Shown one piece after another: positions 25,525 to 34,100 of a stretch of 64,000 bases of DNA; the first letter of the stretch is position 1, and each line of letters opens with the position of its first letter. Under the pieces are notes generated by a model, which worked only from the letters and a program-made list of their open reading frames with translations, was not told the origin of the DNA and made no database searches. Made by a program: the position numbers and the translations under genes. The stretch comes from Actinomadura mexicana (GTDB taxonomy: Bacteria; Actinomycetota; Actinomycetes; Streptosporangiales; Streptosporangiaceae): assembly GCF_900188105.1 (NCBI RefSeq), contig NZ_FZNP01000001.1:310001-374000 (forward strand), written 5' to 3'.

Positions 25525-26460
25525 TCAGTCCTGTTCTCCCGGGTCGGACCGCAGGGTCCGCATGTAGATCAGCGCGATGACGATCGAGGACAGGAACACC
25601 AGGACCGCCGCCGCGGTCCCCTTCGCGAAGGCGAGTTCGCTGATCCGGACGGTCCTGTAGACGTAGGTGGACAGTGATTCCAGTTGCCGGTCGCTCATCA
25701 CCCAGAACAGGTCGTAGACGCTCCAGGCCTCCAGCGTGCGGAACAGCAGCGCGACCAGGATCGCCGGCCTGAGCATCGGCAGCGTGATGCGCCACAACCG
25801 CACCAGCGGACCGGCGCCGTCGACGAACGCGGCCTCGTTCAGCTCCTCCGGGATGGTCTGCAATCCGGCCAGGAGGAGCAGCGTCACGAAGGGCGTGGTC
25901 TTCCAGACGTCCACCCCGATCGAGGCGATCATCAGGGAGTGCTGGTCGGACACCAGGGAGGCGTCGCCGAACCCGATCTGCCGAGCCAGGTACGGGACGA
26001 TGCCGACCTGGTCCTGGAGCATGAGGCGCCACATCAGGGCCGACACCACGACCGGGAACGCCCAGGGCACGAGCACGGCCGAGCGGACGAGGCCGCGGGC
26101 GCGGAAGCGGCGGTGCAGCGCCAGCGCGGCGGCCAGCCCGATCCCGAACTCCAGCACGACGCTGACGGCCGTGAAGACGGCGGTGTTGAGGCTCGCCGTG
26201 ACGAAGTCCGGGTCGTCGAGGAGCGCGCGGTAGTTGGCGAGCCCGTTGTACCGTCCCGTTTCCGCCACGCTCGCGTCGTGGAAGCTCAGGTAGAGCGTGT
26301 AGAGGACGGGGACGAGCGCCACGGCGCCGACCAGGAGAACGGCGGGCGACAGCATGGCCACCGCCAACCGGCCTTCGGCGTTCGCGTATCCGCGGGCCCG
26401 CGGGGGCCCGCCGGTCACCGGGACCGTCCGGCCCGCCGGCCGGGTCGCCCTCAGGGACAT
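25525..26460 (-). CDS. Carbohydrate ABC transporter permease (MalF/UgpA-like)
   Basis: The 311-residue membrane protein has six hydrophobic segments and an EAA loop (ELNEAAFVDGAGPLVRLWRI). ATG 26460 overlaps the end of the GH13 gene by 10 bases, so the two are coupled. It pairs with the MalG-like permease to form the channel. The N-terminal 35 residues are polar and probably cytoplasmic. Confidence 0.94.
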   Translation of the reverse strand: MSLRATRPAGRTVPVTGGPPRARGYANAEGRLAVAMLSPAVLLVGAVALVPVLYTLYLSFHDASVAETGRYNGLANYRALLDDPDFVTASLNTAVFTAVSVVLEFGIGLAAALALHRRFRARGLVRSAVLVPWAFPVVVSALMWRLMLQDQVGIVPYLARQIGFGDASLVSDQHSLMIASIGVDVWKTTPFVTLLLLAGLQTIPEELNEAAFVDGAGPLVRLWRITLPMLRPAILVALLFRTLEAWSVYDLFWVMSDRQLESLSTYVYRTVRISELAFAKGTAAAVLVFLSSIVIALIYMRTLRSDPGEQD

Positions 26461-28139
26461 GCGCCGTCCCCCTCTCCGCCGTCGGCGTCGAGGACGACGC
26501 CCTCGTCCGCCGCGAGTTCGAGGGCGCCGGTGAGGCGGGCCCCGGTCCGGCCGCGATCGGCCGTGGAGAGCACGACGGTCGCCGCCCCCGGCAGCGGGAC
26601 GCGCAGCGGACGGCCCGTCAGGTTGAGCATGACGATCTTGTGGTCGGAGCCGGCCCGCCGCTCGTACGTCAGGCATCCCTCCGGCGCGCCGGGCAGACCG
26701 CGGTAGGAGCCCTCGCGCAGCGCGGCGCTGTCGCGGCGCAGCGCGATGAGCGACCGGTAGAGGCAGAGCAGGGAGCCGGGATCGGCGAGCTGGGCGGCGA
26801 CGTTGAGGGTCGCGGCCTCGGCCGAGACCGGCAGCCACAGGTCCCGCGCGGGGGCGGTGGAGAATCCGGCGTTGGGCCCGTCGTCCCAGGGCATCGGCGT
26901 CCGTATCGGGTCGCGCGACCTACCGCCGGGAGTGAGCCCGAAGGTGTCGCGCTGCCGCTCGCGGGGGACGTCCTGGTCCGGCATGCCGAGTTCATCGCCG
27001 TAGAAGATGATCGGCGTGCCGCGGAGGGTGAGCAGCAGCATGGCGGCCACCCGGGCCTGGTCCCGTCCGAGGCGCGTGGCCAGGCGGGGCCGGTCGTGGT
27101 TGCCGAGTGCCAGGATCGGCCACGCGTCGTCCGGCGTCGCGGCGTCCAGATCGTCCAGTTCGCGGGCGAGGTCGGCCGCCCGCCACGGAGTCTCGATCAG
27201 ACGGAACGCGAACGGCATGTGGATCTCGTCCTGGTCGGCGCCGAAGAAGCTCGCCCAGTCCGACCACCCCATGGCCTCGATCTCGCCGACGAGCACCCGG
27301 TCGGGGTACTCGTCCACCACGGCGCGGATGGCGCGCAGGACGCCGTGCACGTCCGGATGCAGCCGGTCGTGGATGTGCTTCTGGGAGCCGAAGTCGTCGT
27401 GCTGGACGTCGTAGACGTTGCGTTCGGCCGCGGGCTGTACCGGGTTGTCGCGGAGCTCGGGGTCCTTCATCAGCATGTGCGCCACGTCGATGCGGAAGCC
27501 GTCGACGCCGCGGTCCAGCCAGAAGCGCAGGACGTCGAGCATCGCCTCGACCACCTCGGCGTTGCGCCAGTTGAGGTCCGGCTGCTCCTTGAGGTGGGAA
27601 TGCAGGTAGTACTGGCCGGTCCGGGGGTCGAACTCCCAGGTGGAGCCCCCGGCCTCGCTGACCCAGTTGTTCGGCGGCGACCCGTCCGGCCCGGGGTCTC
27701 GCCAGACGTACCAGTCGCGCTTGGGGTCGTCGCGCGAGGACCGCGACGCCACGAACCAGGGATGCTGGTCGGAGGTGTGGTTCGGGACGTAGTCGGCCAG
27801 CAGGCGCACGCCGCGGCGGTGCGCCTCCGCCACGAGCCGGTCGAAGTCGGCCATCGTGCCGAAGACGGGCTCGATGTCGCAGAAGTCGCTGATATCGAAG
27901 CCCTGGTCGAGCAGCGGCGAGCGGAAGCAGGGGCTCAGCCAGACCGCCGACACGCCGAGCGTGCCGGCGAGGTAGTCCAGCGCTTCGATCAGGCCCCTGA
28001 TGTCGCCGGTCCCGTCGCCGTCGCCGTCGCGGAGGCTCGCCATGTGGTTCTCGTAGAACACCGCCGTCCGCCACCACGGCGCCGCCTCCGCGACGGCGTG
28101 TTCAGGCCGCCCCTGGGTCCGTACAGATGGTTCGTTCAT
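26451..28139 (-). CDS. GH13-family alpha-glucosidase
   Basis: The 562-residue enzyme has the (beta/alpha)8 alpha-amylase fold with conserved regions LADYVPNHTS, DGFRIDVAH (catalytic nucleophile Asp), VLVGEIEA (acid/base Glu) and LGNHDRPR (transition-state Asp). Length and motif order fit the alpha-glucosidase/oligo-1,6-glucosidase/sucrose hydrolase group, not secreted amylases, and no signal peptide is seen, so it should act on imported glycosides in the cytoplasm. ATG 28139 follows GGAGG by ten bases. It is the first gene of the operon and is divergent from a GntR regulator. Confidence 0.93.
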   Translation of the reverse strand: MNEPSVRTQGRPEHAVAEAAPWWRTAVFYENHMASLRDGDGDGTGDIRGLIEALDYLAGTLGVSAVWLSPCFRSPLLDQGFDISDFCDIEPVFGTMADFDRLVAEAHRRGVRLLADYVPNHTSDQHPWFVASRSSRDDPKRDWYVWRDPGPDGSPPNNWVSEAGGSTWEFDPRTGQYYLHSHLKEQPDLNWRNAEVVEAMLDVLRFWLDRGVDGFRIDVAHMLMKDPELRDNPVQPAAERNVYDVQHDDFGSQKHIHDRLHPDVHGVLRAIRAVVDEYPDRVLVGEIEAMGWSDWASFFGADQDEIHMPFAFRLIETPWRAADLARELDDLDAATPDDAWPILALGNHDRPRLATRLGRDQARVAAMLLLTLRGTPIIFYGDELGMPDQDVPRERQRDTFGLTPGGRSRDPIRTPMPWDDGPNAGFSTAPARDLWLPVSAEAATLNVAAQLADPGSLLCLYRSLIALRRDSAALREGSYRGLPGAPEGCLTYERRAGSDHKIVMLNLTGRPLRVPLPGAATVVLSTADRGRTGARLTGALELAADEGVVLDADGGEGDGACP

Positions 28140-28254
28140 GGGGGTGAGGACCTCCGTAGGTGAGGCGGAAACCGTCGCCCACGCGGGGCAATGCACGAGT
28201 TTCCGCAGGTAGTGCCGTCGGGGAGGCGTGCGATCCGAACAGTACACGAGGGTT

Positions 28255-28274
28255 GGTGATTGTCAACAATTACC
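28255..28274. promoter_or_regulatory. Putative GntR operator 1
   Basis: A 20-base imperfect palindrome has arms GGTGATTGT and ACAATTACC around a two-base centre, with 16 of 20 positions symmetric. The GT...AC core fits the FadR-subfamily consensus. It lies between the divergent GH13 operon (start 28139) and the gntR gene (start 28338), where it could control both. Confidence 0.6.
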
Positions 28275-28290
28275 AATCAACAGTCGATTG
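28274..28290. promoter_or_regulatory. Putative GntR operator 2
   Basis: A 17-base palindrome, CAATCAACAGTCGATTG, has perfect five-base outer arms and 14 of 16 symmetric positions. It directly abuts operator 1, sharing one base. Its half-site GATTG resembles the GATTGT arm of operator 1, so cooperative binding of two regulator dimers is plausible. It is in an unusually AT-rich stretch of this GC-rich window. Confidence 0.55.
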
Positions 28291-28337
28291 TGAGACACTG
28301 AGCTCCCGACGACGACCAGAGAGAGGACCCCGACCTC

Positions 28338-29012
28338 ATGGCCGGCCCCACGCTCCCCCGCGTCTCCCAGGACTCCCGCAGGCAGCGGGTCGCCGATGCG
28401 CTCCGGGAGGCGATCATCAAAGGTGAGCTGCGTCCGGGCGACCGGCTGGTCGAGCTGGACCTGTCGGCCCAACTGGGCACCAGCCGCGGCCCCATCCGCG
28501 AGGCGCTCCGCCAGCTCGAGCAGGAGGGGCTGGTCGTCAGCTACGCCTACCGGGGCACGCTGGTGGCGGACATCTCCCAGGAGGAGATAGAGCAGGTCCT
28601 GGTCCCCATCCGCATCGTCATCGAGCGCTTCGCCTTCCAGATCGCCATGCCCTTGCTGGACGAGTCGGACTTCTCCGCCCTCCGGAGTCTCGTCGCCGAG
28701 ATGCGGGAGGCCGCCGAGGCGGGCGACGCCGACCGGATGGCCGACGCCGACCTCCGGTTCCACGAGCTGGTCATCGAGCGCTCCGGCCAGACCCACTGCA
28801 TGCAGCTCTGGCGCACCATCCAGCCGCGCGTCCGCGCGTACTTCCGCCGCGACGCGTCCGGCCACACCGACCGCCATACCGTCGCGGAACAGCACTCGGC
28901 CCTCATCGACGCACTCGCCGCCGGCGACCCGGTCCGCCTGGGGACGGCCGTGGACGAGCACATCCACATCCACCTGGACGAGGCGTCAGCCAAGGCGGAC
29001 GCCAACGAGTGA
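28338..29012 (+). CDS. GntR-family transcriptional regulator (FadR subfamily, FCD domain)
   Basis: The 224-residue protein has an N-terminal winged helix (residues 12-78, with RVADALREAIIKGELRPGDRL and GTSRGPIREALRQLEQEGLV) and an all-helical FCD ligand-binding domain with metal-site-like acidic and His residues (DLRFHELVIERSG, EQHSALIDAL, HIHIHLDEA). Such regulators usually respond to acids or sugar acids. It is divergent from the GH13/ABC/enolase operon, and two palindromes lie between them, so it very likely controls that operon and itself. Confidence 0.93.
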   Translation: MAGPTLPRVSQDSRRQRVADALREAIIKGELRPGDRLVELDLSAQLGTSRGPIREALRQLEQEGLVVSYAYRGTLVADISQEEIEQVLVPIRIVIERFAFQIAMPLLDESDFSALRSLVAEMREAAEAGDADRMADADLRFHELVIERSGQTHCMQLWRTIQPRVRAYFRRDASGHTDRHTVAEQHSALIDALAAGDPVRLGTAVDEHIHIHLDEASAKADANE

Positions 29013-29380
29013 CGGCGGTCCCGATGGGCGCAAAGGGCTCGGCATAGCGCGCAGGCTCCCACCGTAGGTCCCACCCGGCGGGATGGATGTGCGGAGGAAC
29101 TGTCGGCCTTCAGGCCATGGGCGAATTTTGCGACGTTCCAGTCGACCCCCGTCGCGGACGTCCGCGCCCCGCTCCTCCGCGGGCTTCCGGTGCTCCTTCC
29201 CCGGCTTTCCGGTTTCGACGGGATACCGGATTCGGACAGTCGGTAAGTAGGCGGATAGCGTATTGGGCTTTCGGCGACCGGTGATCATTTTTTAGGATGT
29301 TCTCGGGTGAGGGGGTCCGTCGATCCGGACGCCGGCATGCCCTGAAGGGCGCGGTCGGCCCATGGAACGGAGAACGCCTT
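29013..29380. other. Intergenic region without a supported gene
   Basis: This 368-base stretch separates gntR from the antiporter gene. Short open frames on both strands lack family resemblance or good ribosome sites. A short T-rich run at 29286-29292 stands out. In-frame sequence from ATG 29297 could extend the antiporter N-terminus, but the segment looks non-coding. Confidence 0.5.
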
Positions 29381-30682
29381 TTGAGTTCGCGCGAATCGTG
29401 GAGACGGCTGTCGCGGATCGTTCCCCTCATCGTCGTCGGGGCGCTGATCGCCACGATGGCCGGGCTCGGCGTGGGCGCGCTCGTCCATCCGGGTGATCTC
29501 GCGGGCTCGGCCCGGTACTCCTTACTCGCGGGGTTCCTGCTGGCGATCGGCCTGTACGGGAGCACGCACGAGATCGATCTCGGGGCGCTCAGGCGGGACG
29601 CCCGGGGCGTCCTGGTGGCCGTCACGCTGGGCGTGGTCATCAAGGCGGCCCTGATCGCCGGCGTGATGCTGCTGGTGTTCCAGGACGCCCGCTACCTCGT
29701 TCTCGGTATCGCCGTCGCGCAGATCGATCCCCTGTCGGTGGCCGCGATGCGGGCGAGCAGCCGGATGTCGTCGCGGGCGAAGGCGCTCCTGTTCGCCTGG
29801 GCCTCGTTCGACGACCCCGTGACGGTACTGCTCTCCCTCTACTTCTCGATTCTCGCCTTCCGGCTTTCGGGCCGGGAGGGGGCGCCGCAGGCCGGCCCGT
29901 CGGGGGACGGGCTCGGCGCCTACCTGTCCGATCTGGGGTTGAACCTCACGCTGGTGGCCGCGGCCTATCTGGTCTTCGTCGCGTTGCGGCACCTGCGGAC
30001 CCCGGGCCCGGAGGTCGTGCCGGCACGGGTCGGGAGACCCCTCGCGGAGCGGGGCGCGGGTACGGGCGGGCGGTTCGCAGAGCTGCTCTCGCTGGCGGTG
30101 CTGGTGGGCGTCTTCCTCGTCGCGGCCCAGTGGATGCTGATGCTCGCCGTGGCGCTGACCGGTCTCTTCTTCAGGGTCCGGACGTACGCGAAGGTGATCG
30201 ACCGCGCCGTGGCGACCGCCTTCCTGGTCGCCTCCTTCGCGCTCGGCCTGCTGCTGGTGGACGGCGTCGACCTGCTTCCCGCGCTGGTGCTGGGGGTGGC
30301 GGCGTTCGGCGCCCAGGCGCTCATCTCGCTGCTCGTGGTGCCCGTGCTGAAACACGGGCTGAGCCGTCGCGACCGCGTCCACCTGGCCCTCGGCCAGCAG
30401 AACGGGATCACCGCGATCATTCTGGCGCTGGCGCTGGAGCCCGACTTCCGCGGCACCGTCGGGATCGTCGCGCCGGCGATCCTGGTCGTGAACGTCCTGC
30501 ACTACGCCTCCAACGGAGTGCTGAACCGGTTCGCCGGCGATCCGCCGCATCCCCCGCTCGAAGAACCCGACCGGCCCGGGAGCCCGTTTCCGCTCGGTGC
30601 GCTGTCCGGCCCGCCGGATCCCGAGCCGGCCTCCGAGGTCGACGCGTGTGCCTCCGCTTCCGGCGCCGACTCGGAAACGTGA
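29381..30682 (+). CDS. Cation/proton antiporter (CPA-type)
   Basis: About 433 residues with 11-12 hydrophobic segments. The fold-typical paired regions are visible, including GIAVAQIDPLSVAAMRASSR and a FAWASFDDPVTVLLSLYFS segment whose adjacent Asp residues resemble the ion-binding site of Na+/H+ exchangers. A polar Pro/Glu-rich tail of about 55 residues follows the last helix. TTG 29381 is chosen because CGGAG lies eight bases ahead; ATG 29297 in the same frame is a weaker alternative that would add 28 residues. It stands alone between the sugar operon and the RiPP locus. Confidence 0.8.
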   Translation: MSSRESWRRLSRIVPLIVVGALIATMAGLGVGALVHPGDLAGSARYSLLAGFLLAIGLYGSTHEIDLGALRRDARGVLVAVTLGVVIKAALIAGVMLLVFQDARYLVLGIAVAQIDPLSVAAMRASSRMSSRAKALLFAWASFDDPVTVLLSLYFSILAFRLSGREGAPQAGPSGDGLGAYLSDLGLNLTLVAAAYLVFVALRHLRTPGPEVVPARVGRPLAERGAGTGGRFAELLSLAVLVGVFLVAAQWMLMLAVALTGLFFRVRTYAKVIDRAVATAFLVASFALGLLLVDGVDLLPALVLGVAAFGAQALISLLVVPVLKHGLSRRDRVHLALGQQNGITAIILALALEPDFRGTVGIVAPAILVVNVLHYASNGVLNRFAGDPPHPPLEEPDRPGSPFPLGALSGPPDPEPASEVDACASASGADSET

Positions 30683-30770
30683 TCCCGCCTGACGGGGCGC
30701 GGCGCGGGCATGCCCCCCGATTCGTTGCCGGCCGGAACACGGAAAACGCGCCATGGGACATAGTCGTCAT

Positions 30771-30811
30771 TGCGGGATGAGGCTAACCTCGACCGTGCCC
30801 ATGCGGGATGA
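30771..30811 (+). repeat. Two direct copies of TGCGGGATGA, 31 bases apart
   Basis: The 10-base word occurs at 30771-30780 and 30802-30811, upstream of the RiPP precursor start at 30887. The spacing of 31 bases is about three helical turns, which would place both copies on the same DNA face. The shorter CGGGATG also occurs at 40711-40717 upstream of the HExxH gene. A binding site for a cluster regulator is possible; chance cannot be excluded. Confidence 0.35.
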
Positions 30812-30886
30812 CGGAAGTGACCTCGGCACTGCGGCCGAATTCGGTCAACCCCAAAGAACTGCCGTACCAGCCGAATAGAGTGAGCG

Positions 30887-31057
30887 ATGGACGATGCAAG
30901 TGAGGAACTCCCGACCACCATCATCGACGTGACCGACTTCGATCTCGACCAAATGGACGCGCTGCCGAGCGAGGCCCTCCGCAGAGCCGTCAACCGCATC
31001 TATTGCGAGAACCTGCAGGAATCGGCCTTGTATCTCACGTTCAATGCGCGAATATGA
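30887..31057 (+). CDS. FxSxx-like cyclophane RiPP precursor peptide (FxsA-type, variant FNARI tail)
   Basis: A 56-residue peptide below the size of the other calls. The leader DVTDFDLDQMDALPSEALRR followed by an Arg/Glu-rich helix resembles the leader of FxSxx-COOH precursors, and the peptide ends in an aromatic core, YLTFNARI. It sits directly upstream of FxsT, with the FxsB-type maturase and HExxH gene in the same locus. In the canonical family the tail is Phe-x-Ser-x-x; here the Ser position is Ala. One Cys (residue 40) is present. The ribosome site before ATG 30887 is weak (GAGTGAG). Assignment is from leader resemblance, size, position and neighbours. Confidence 0.78.
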   Translation: MDDASEELPTTIIDVTDFDLDQMDALPSEALRRAVNRIYCENLQESALYLTFNARI

Positions 31058-31098
31058 AAGGGTTGTGCGAACGGTCGCGAATGTCTCAGTTGTGAGCG

Positions 31099-31135
31099 GC
31101 GTCCGCGGCGCGGGCGACGGCCCGCCGCCGGACGC
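31099..31135 (+). terminator. GC-rich hairpin between precursor and FxsT genes
   Basis: Arms GCGTCCG (31099-31105) and CGGACGC (31129-31135) pair exactly, with further G/C pairing inward (CGGCG and CGCCG, with a bulge) around a short loop. It lies 41 bases after the precursor stop and 20 bases before the FxsT start. Partial termination or 3'-end protection here would make the precursor more abundant than the large FxsT message. No T-run follows. Confidence 0.45.
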
Positions 31136-31155
31136 GAGGTCCCGAAGGAGCCGCG

Positions 31156-34100
31156 TTGGTCCCCCACGTTCCGCCGCGCAGCGGCCCGCCGAACGTCATC
31201 GCCCTCACCGCGCCGGAGCGCGGCGCGGGCTGCACCACGGCCCTCGCGAACCTCGCCTGGATGCTCGCGCTCGCCGGCCGCGCCGTGCTCCTGGTCGACG
31301 GCGACCTGGCGTCGCCCGCCCTGGAGGACCACGCGAGGAGGTTCGCCGGCGACGGCCCCGGTGATGCCGGGCTCCTCGACCTCGCCCGCGGGTTCGGCTC
31401 CGGCGACCGGGGCGATCCCCAGGGGCTCGACCTGCTGCCCGTCCTGCGGCACCGGGAACCGCCCGGCCCGCCGATCGCCGGGCGGGTCGACTTCCTTCCG
31501 GCGCGGGGCTCCGACGGCACCCGTGGCCACTGGACCGAACTGGAGACCCCCGCTCTCCACGGTTTCGCCGCCGCCCTTCGCGACGGACTGCGCCGCACCT
31601 CCTACGACCACGTGCTCGTCGACGCCGCCGGCCTCCCGGCGGAGGCCCTGGCGAGGCTCGCCGACACCGTGGTCATCGGGGTCAGGGCCGACTCCGGCGG
31701 CATCGCGGCCGGAGAGGCGCTCGCCCGCGAACTGAAGGCCACCGTGGTCCCCCGGCTCCTCCCGCTGCTCATGCAGGTGGAGGACGCGTCGTCCCTCAGC
31801 GTGCGCGGCGAGGCGGGCGTGGCGTTCGCATGGCTCTTCCCCGGCACGACGCCGCCCTCGGCGCGGAACGCCTACTGGCCGCGGATGGCGGTTCCCAAGG
31901 TCGCCCACGCCGCCGTCGCCGAGAGGCTCGCCGTGTTCGCCGGGGACCGGGCGGGCTCCGCGCTCCTCACCGCCTACCGGGACGTGCTCCGCACGATCCT
32001 CGGCGAGGAGCGGTTCGACCCGCCGCGGGCCACGGCCGAGGCGGTGGAGGCGTACCGGGTGCGCATCGGCGCGGACGACGTGATGCGGACGCGCCACTAC
32101 CGCGTGGTCTACGAGCCGGCCCAGCGCGCCTGGGCCGACTGGCTCGGCGTCCAGTTCCGCTCGGCGCACCTGCGCCCCGCCGGGGAGGGCCCGGTCCGCG
32201 ACGACGACGTCGTCATCGTCGTCGGCCCCGAGGCGGCCGGGGCCGGCCCGTCCAGGACGCCGGTGTCCGGCGGTCACTGGTACCTCCGGCTGTCCCCCGA
32301 GGACCCGGCCCGGGGCGTCCCGCCGTCCGCGCGGATCGACCTGTTCGCCCTGGGCGAGGCGGCCGCCCGCGAGGAACTGTTCCAGCGGCTGATGCCCGCG
32401 CGGACGCCGCCCGCGCCCGCCGAGGTCCGGGGCGAGCCCCGGTTCCCCGGCCGGACGCCCGGGCATCGCCGCCTGCCCCCGTCCGCGGGCGCCTTCGTCG
32501 AGCGGGGCGAGGAGATCGAGCGGATGCGCGACGCGCTGCTCGGCTCGGACCGCGACGGCATCTACATGATCAACGGCGCGGCGGGCACCGGAAAGAGCAG
32601 GCTCGCCCTGGAGTACGCCCTCCGGTTCTCGGGCGACTACGACGCGATCTGGTGGATCACCGCGGCGTCGTCCGGGAGCGTGCGGGCCGGCCTCACCGCC
32701 ATGCACGAGGCGGTCGAAGCCCGCGGCGGCCGCCGCGGGCCCGCGTCCGGCGCGGGCGACCCCGTCGCGCAGTTCGTCAGGGAGGAGGTCAACCGCGCCG
32801 GAACCTGGCTGCTGATCTACGACAACGTCGAGCGGGCCGAGGACCTGGCCGACCTCGTGCCCGAGACCACCCGCGGGCACCACGTCATCATCACGGGCGG
32901 AGACGTCGAGACCCTCAGGACCGGAACGCTGGTCCGCCGGGTCGAGAAGACCACCAGGGCGGGGCCGTTCACCAGGGCCGAGAGCCGGGAGCTGTTCCGC
33001 AGGAGGGTCCCCGCGCTCTCCGACGAGCACATCGACCGGCTCGCGGCCCACATGCGCGACCTCCCGCTGAACGTGGCGCTGGCCGCCGCGTGGGTGGAAC
33101 GCCACGCCGACTGGAGGCAGCGCGGCGCCGCGCGTCCCCTGGGGGCCGGCGCCGGGACGGCCGCGTCCGCGGGGGCCTCCCGCGAGATGGAGGCGGTCGA
33201 GGACGCCGTCGAGACGTTCACCAGCCTGTTCACCGAGGCCGCCGAGGCCGCCGAGGTCGCGCGGCCGGCTCCCGCGGCTCCGCGGGACGACGCGGCCCGC
33301 CGGGAAGAGGCGGACCTGCTGACCGCCCGGATCGTCCTCGGGCTGACCCTCGACGCACTGCGCCAGATCGACTCGGGCGAGGCCGCCGTGCACCTGATGC
33401 GGATGGCGGCCTTCCTCTCGCCGGACGGCGTGGGCCGCAGGCTGCTGTTCTCCCCCGCCATGCTCGCCGCGCTGGAGGCGCACTGGTCCGACCTCGCCGA
33501 GGACTCCGTGCGGCTGGAGGCCCTGCTCGTCCGGCTGACCCGGTACGGCCTGGCCGAGGTGGACTACGCGCTCGGCGGGGAACTGCGCGTCCACCGGATG
33601 GTCCAGAAGATCGTCCGGGATTCGCTGCGGGACGGCGAGAGGGACCGGGTGACCGCCGAGGTGCACCGCGTCCTCGCCGCGTTCGCGCCGGCCGACGCCG
33701 AGGTCGACAAGCCCTACCACGCCGCGACGTTCGCCGAGCTGCGGCGGCACCTGTTCGTCAGCGAGGCGCTCGCGAGCGGGGAGCGGCCCGTCCGCCGCTG
33801 GCTGGCCTGCCACGTGCGCCACCTGTACCTGGCCGGGGACGTGCACGACCGCAGGCTCGGCCTCGACGTCGCCGAACGGCTGTCGGCCGACTGGCGCGAA
33901 CGCCTGGACGCCGATGACCCGCTGCTGCTGCGCGTCGAGGTGCAACGCGCCAACCTCCTGAGGGCGCTCGGCCGTTTCGAGGAGGCGGCGGCCATCTCCG
34001 AGGACACGCTCAACCGGCAGATGCGCCTCGGTTACTCCGACACCCGGACGCTGATGAGCGCGCGGGGGTACGCCGCCGACCTGCGCCAGGCCGGCGACTT

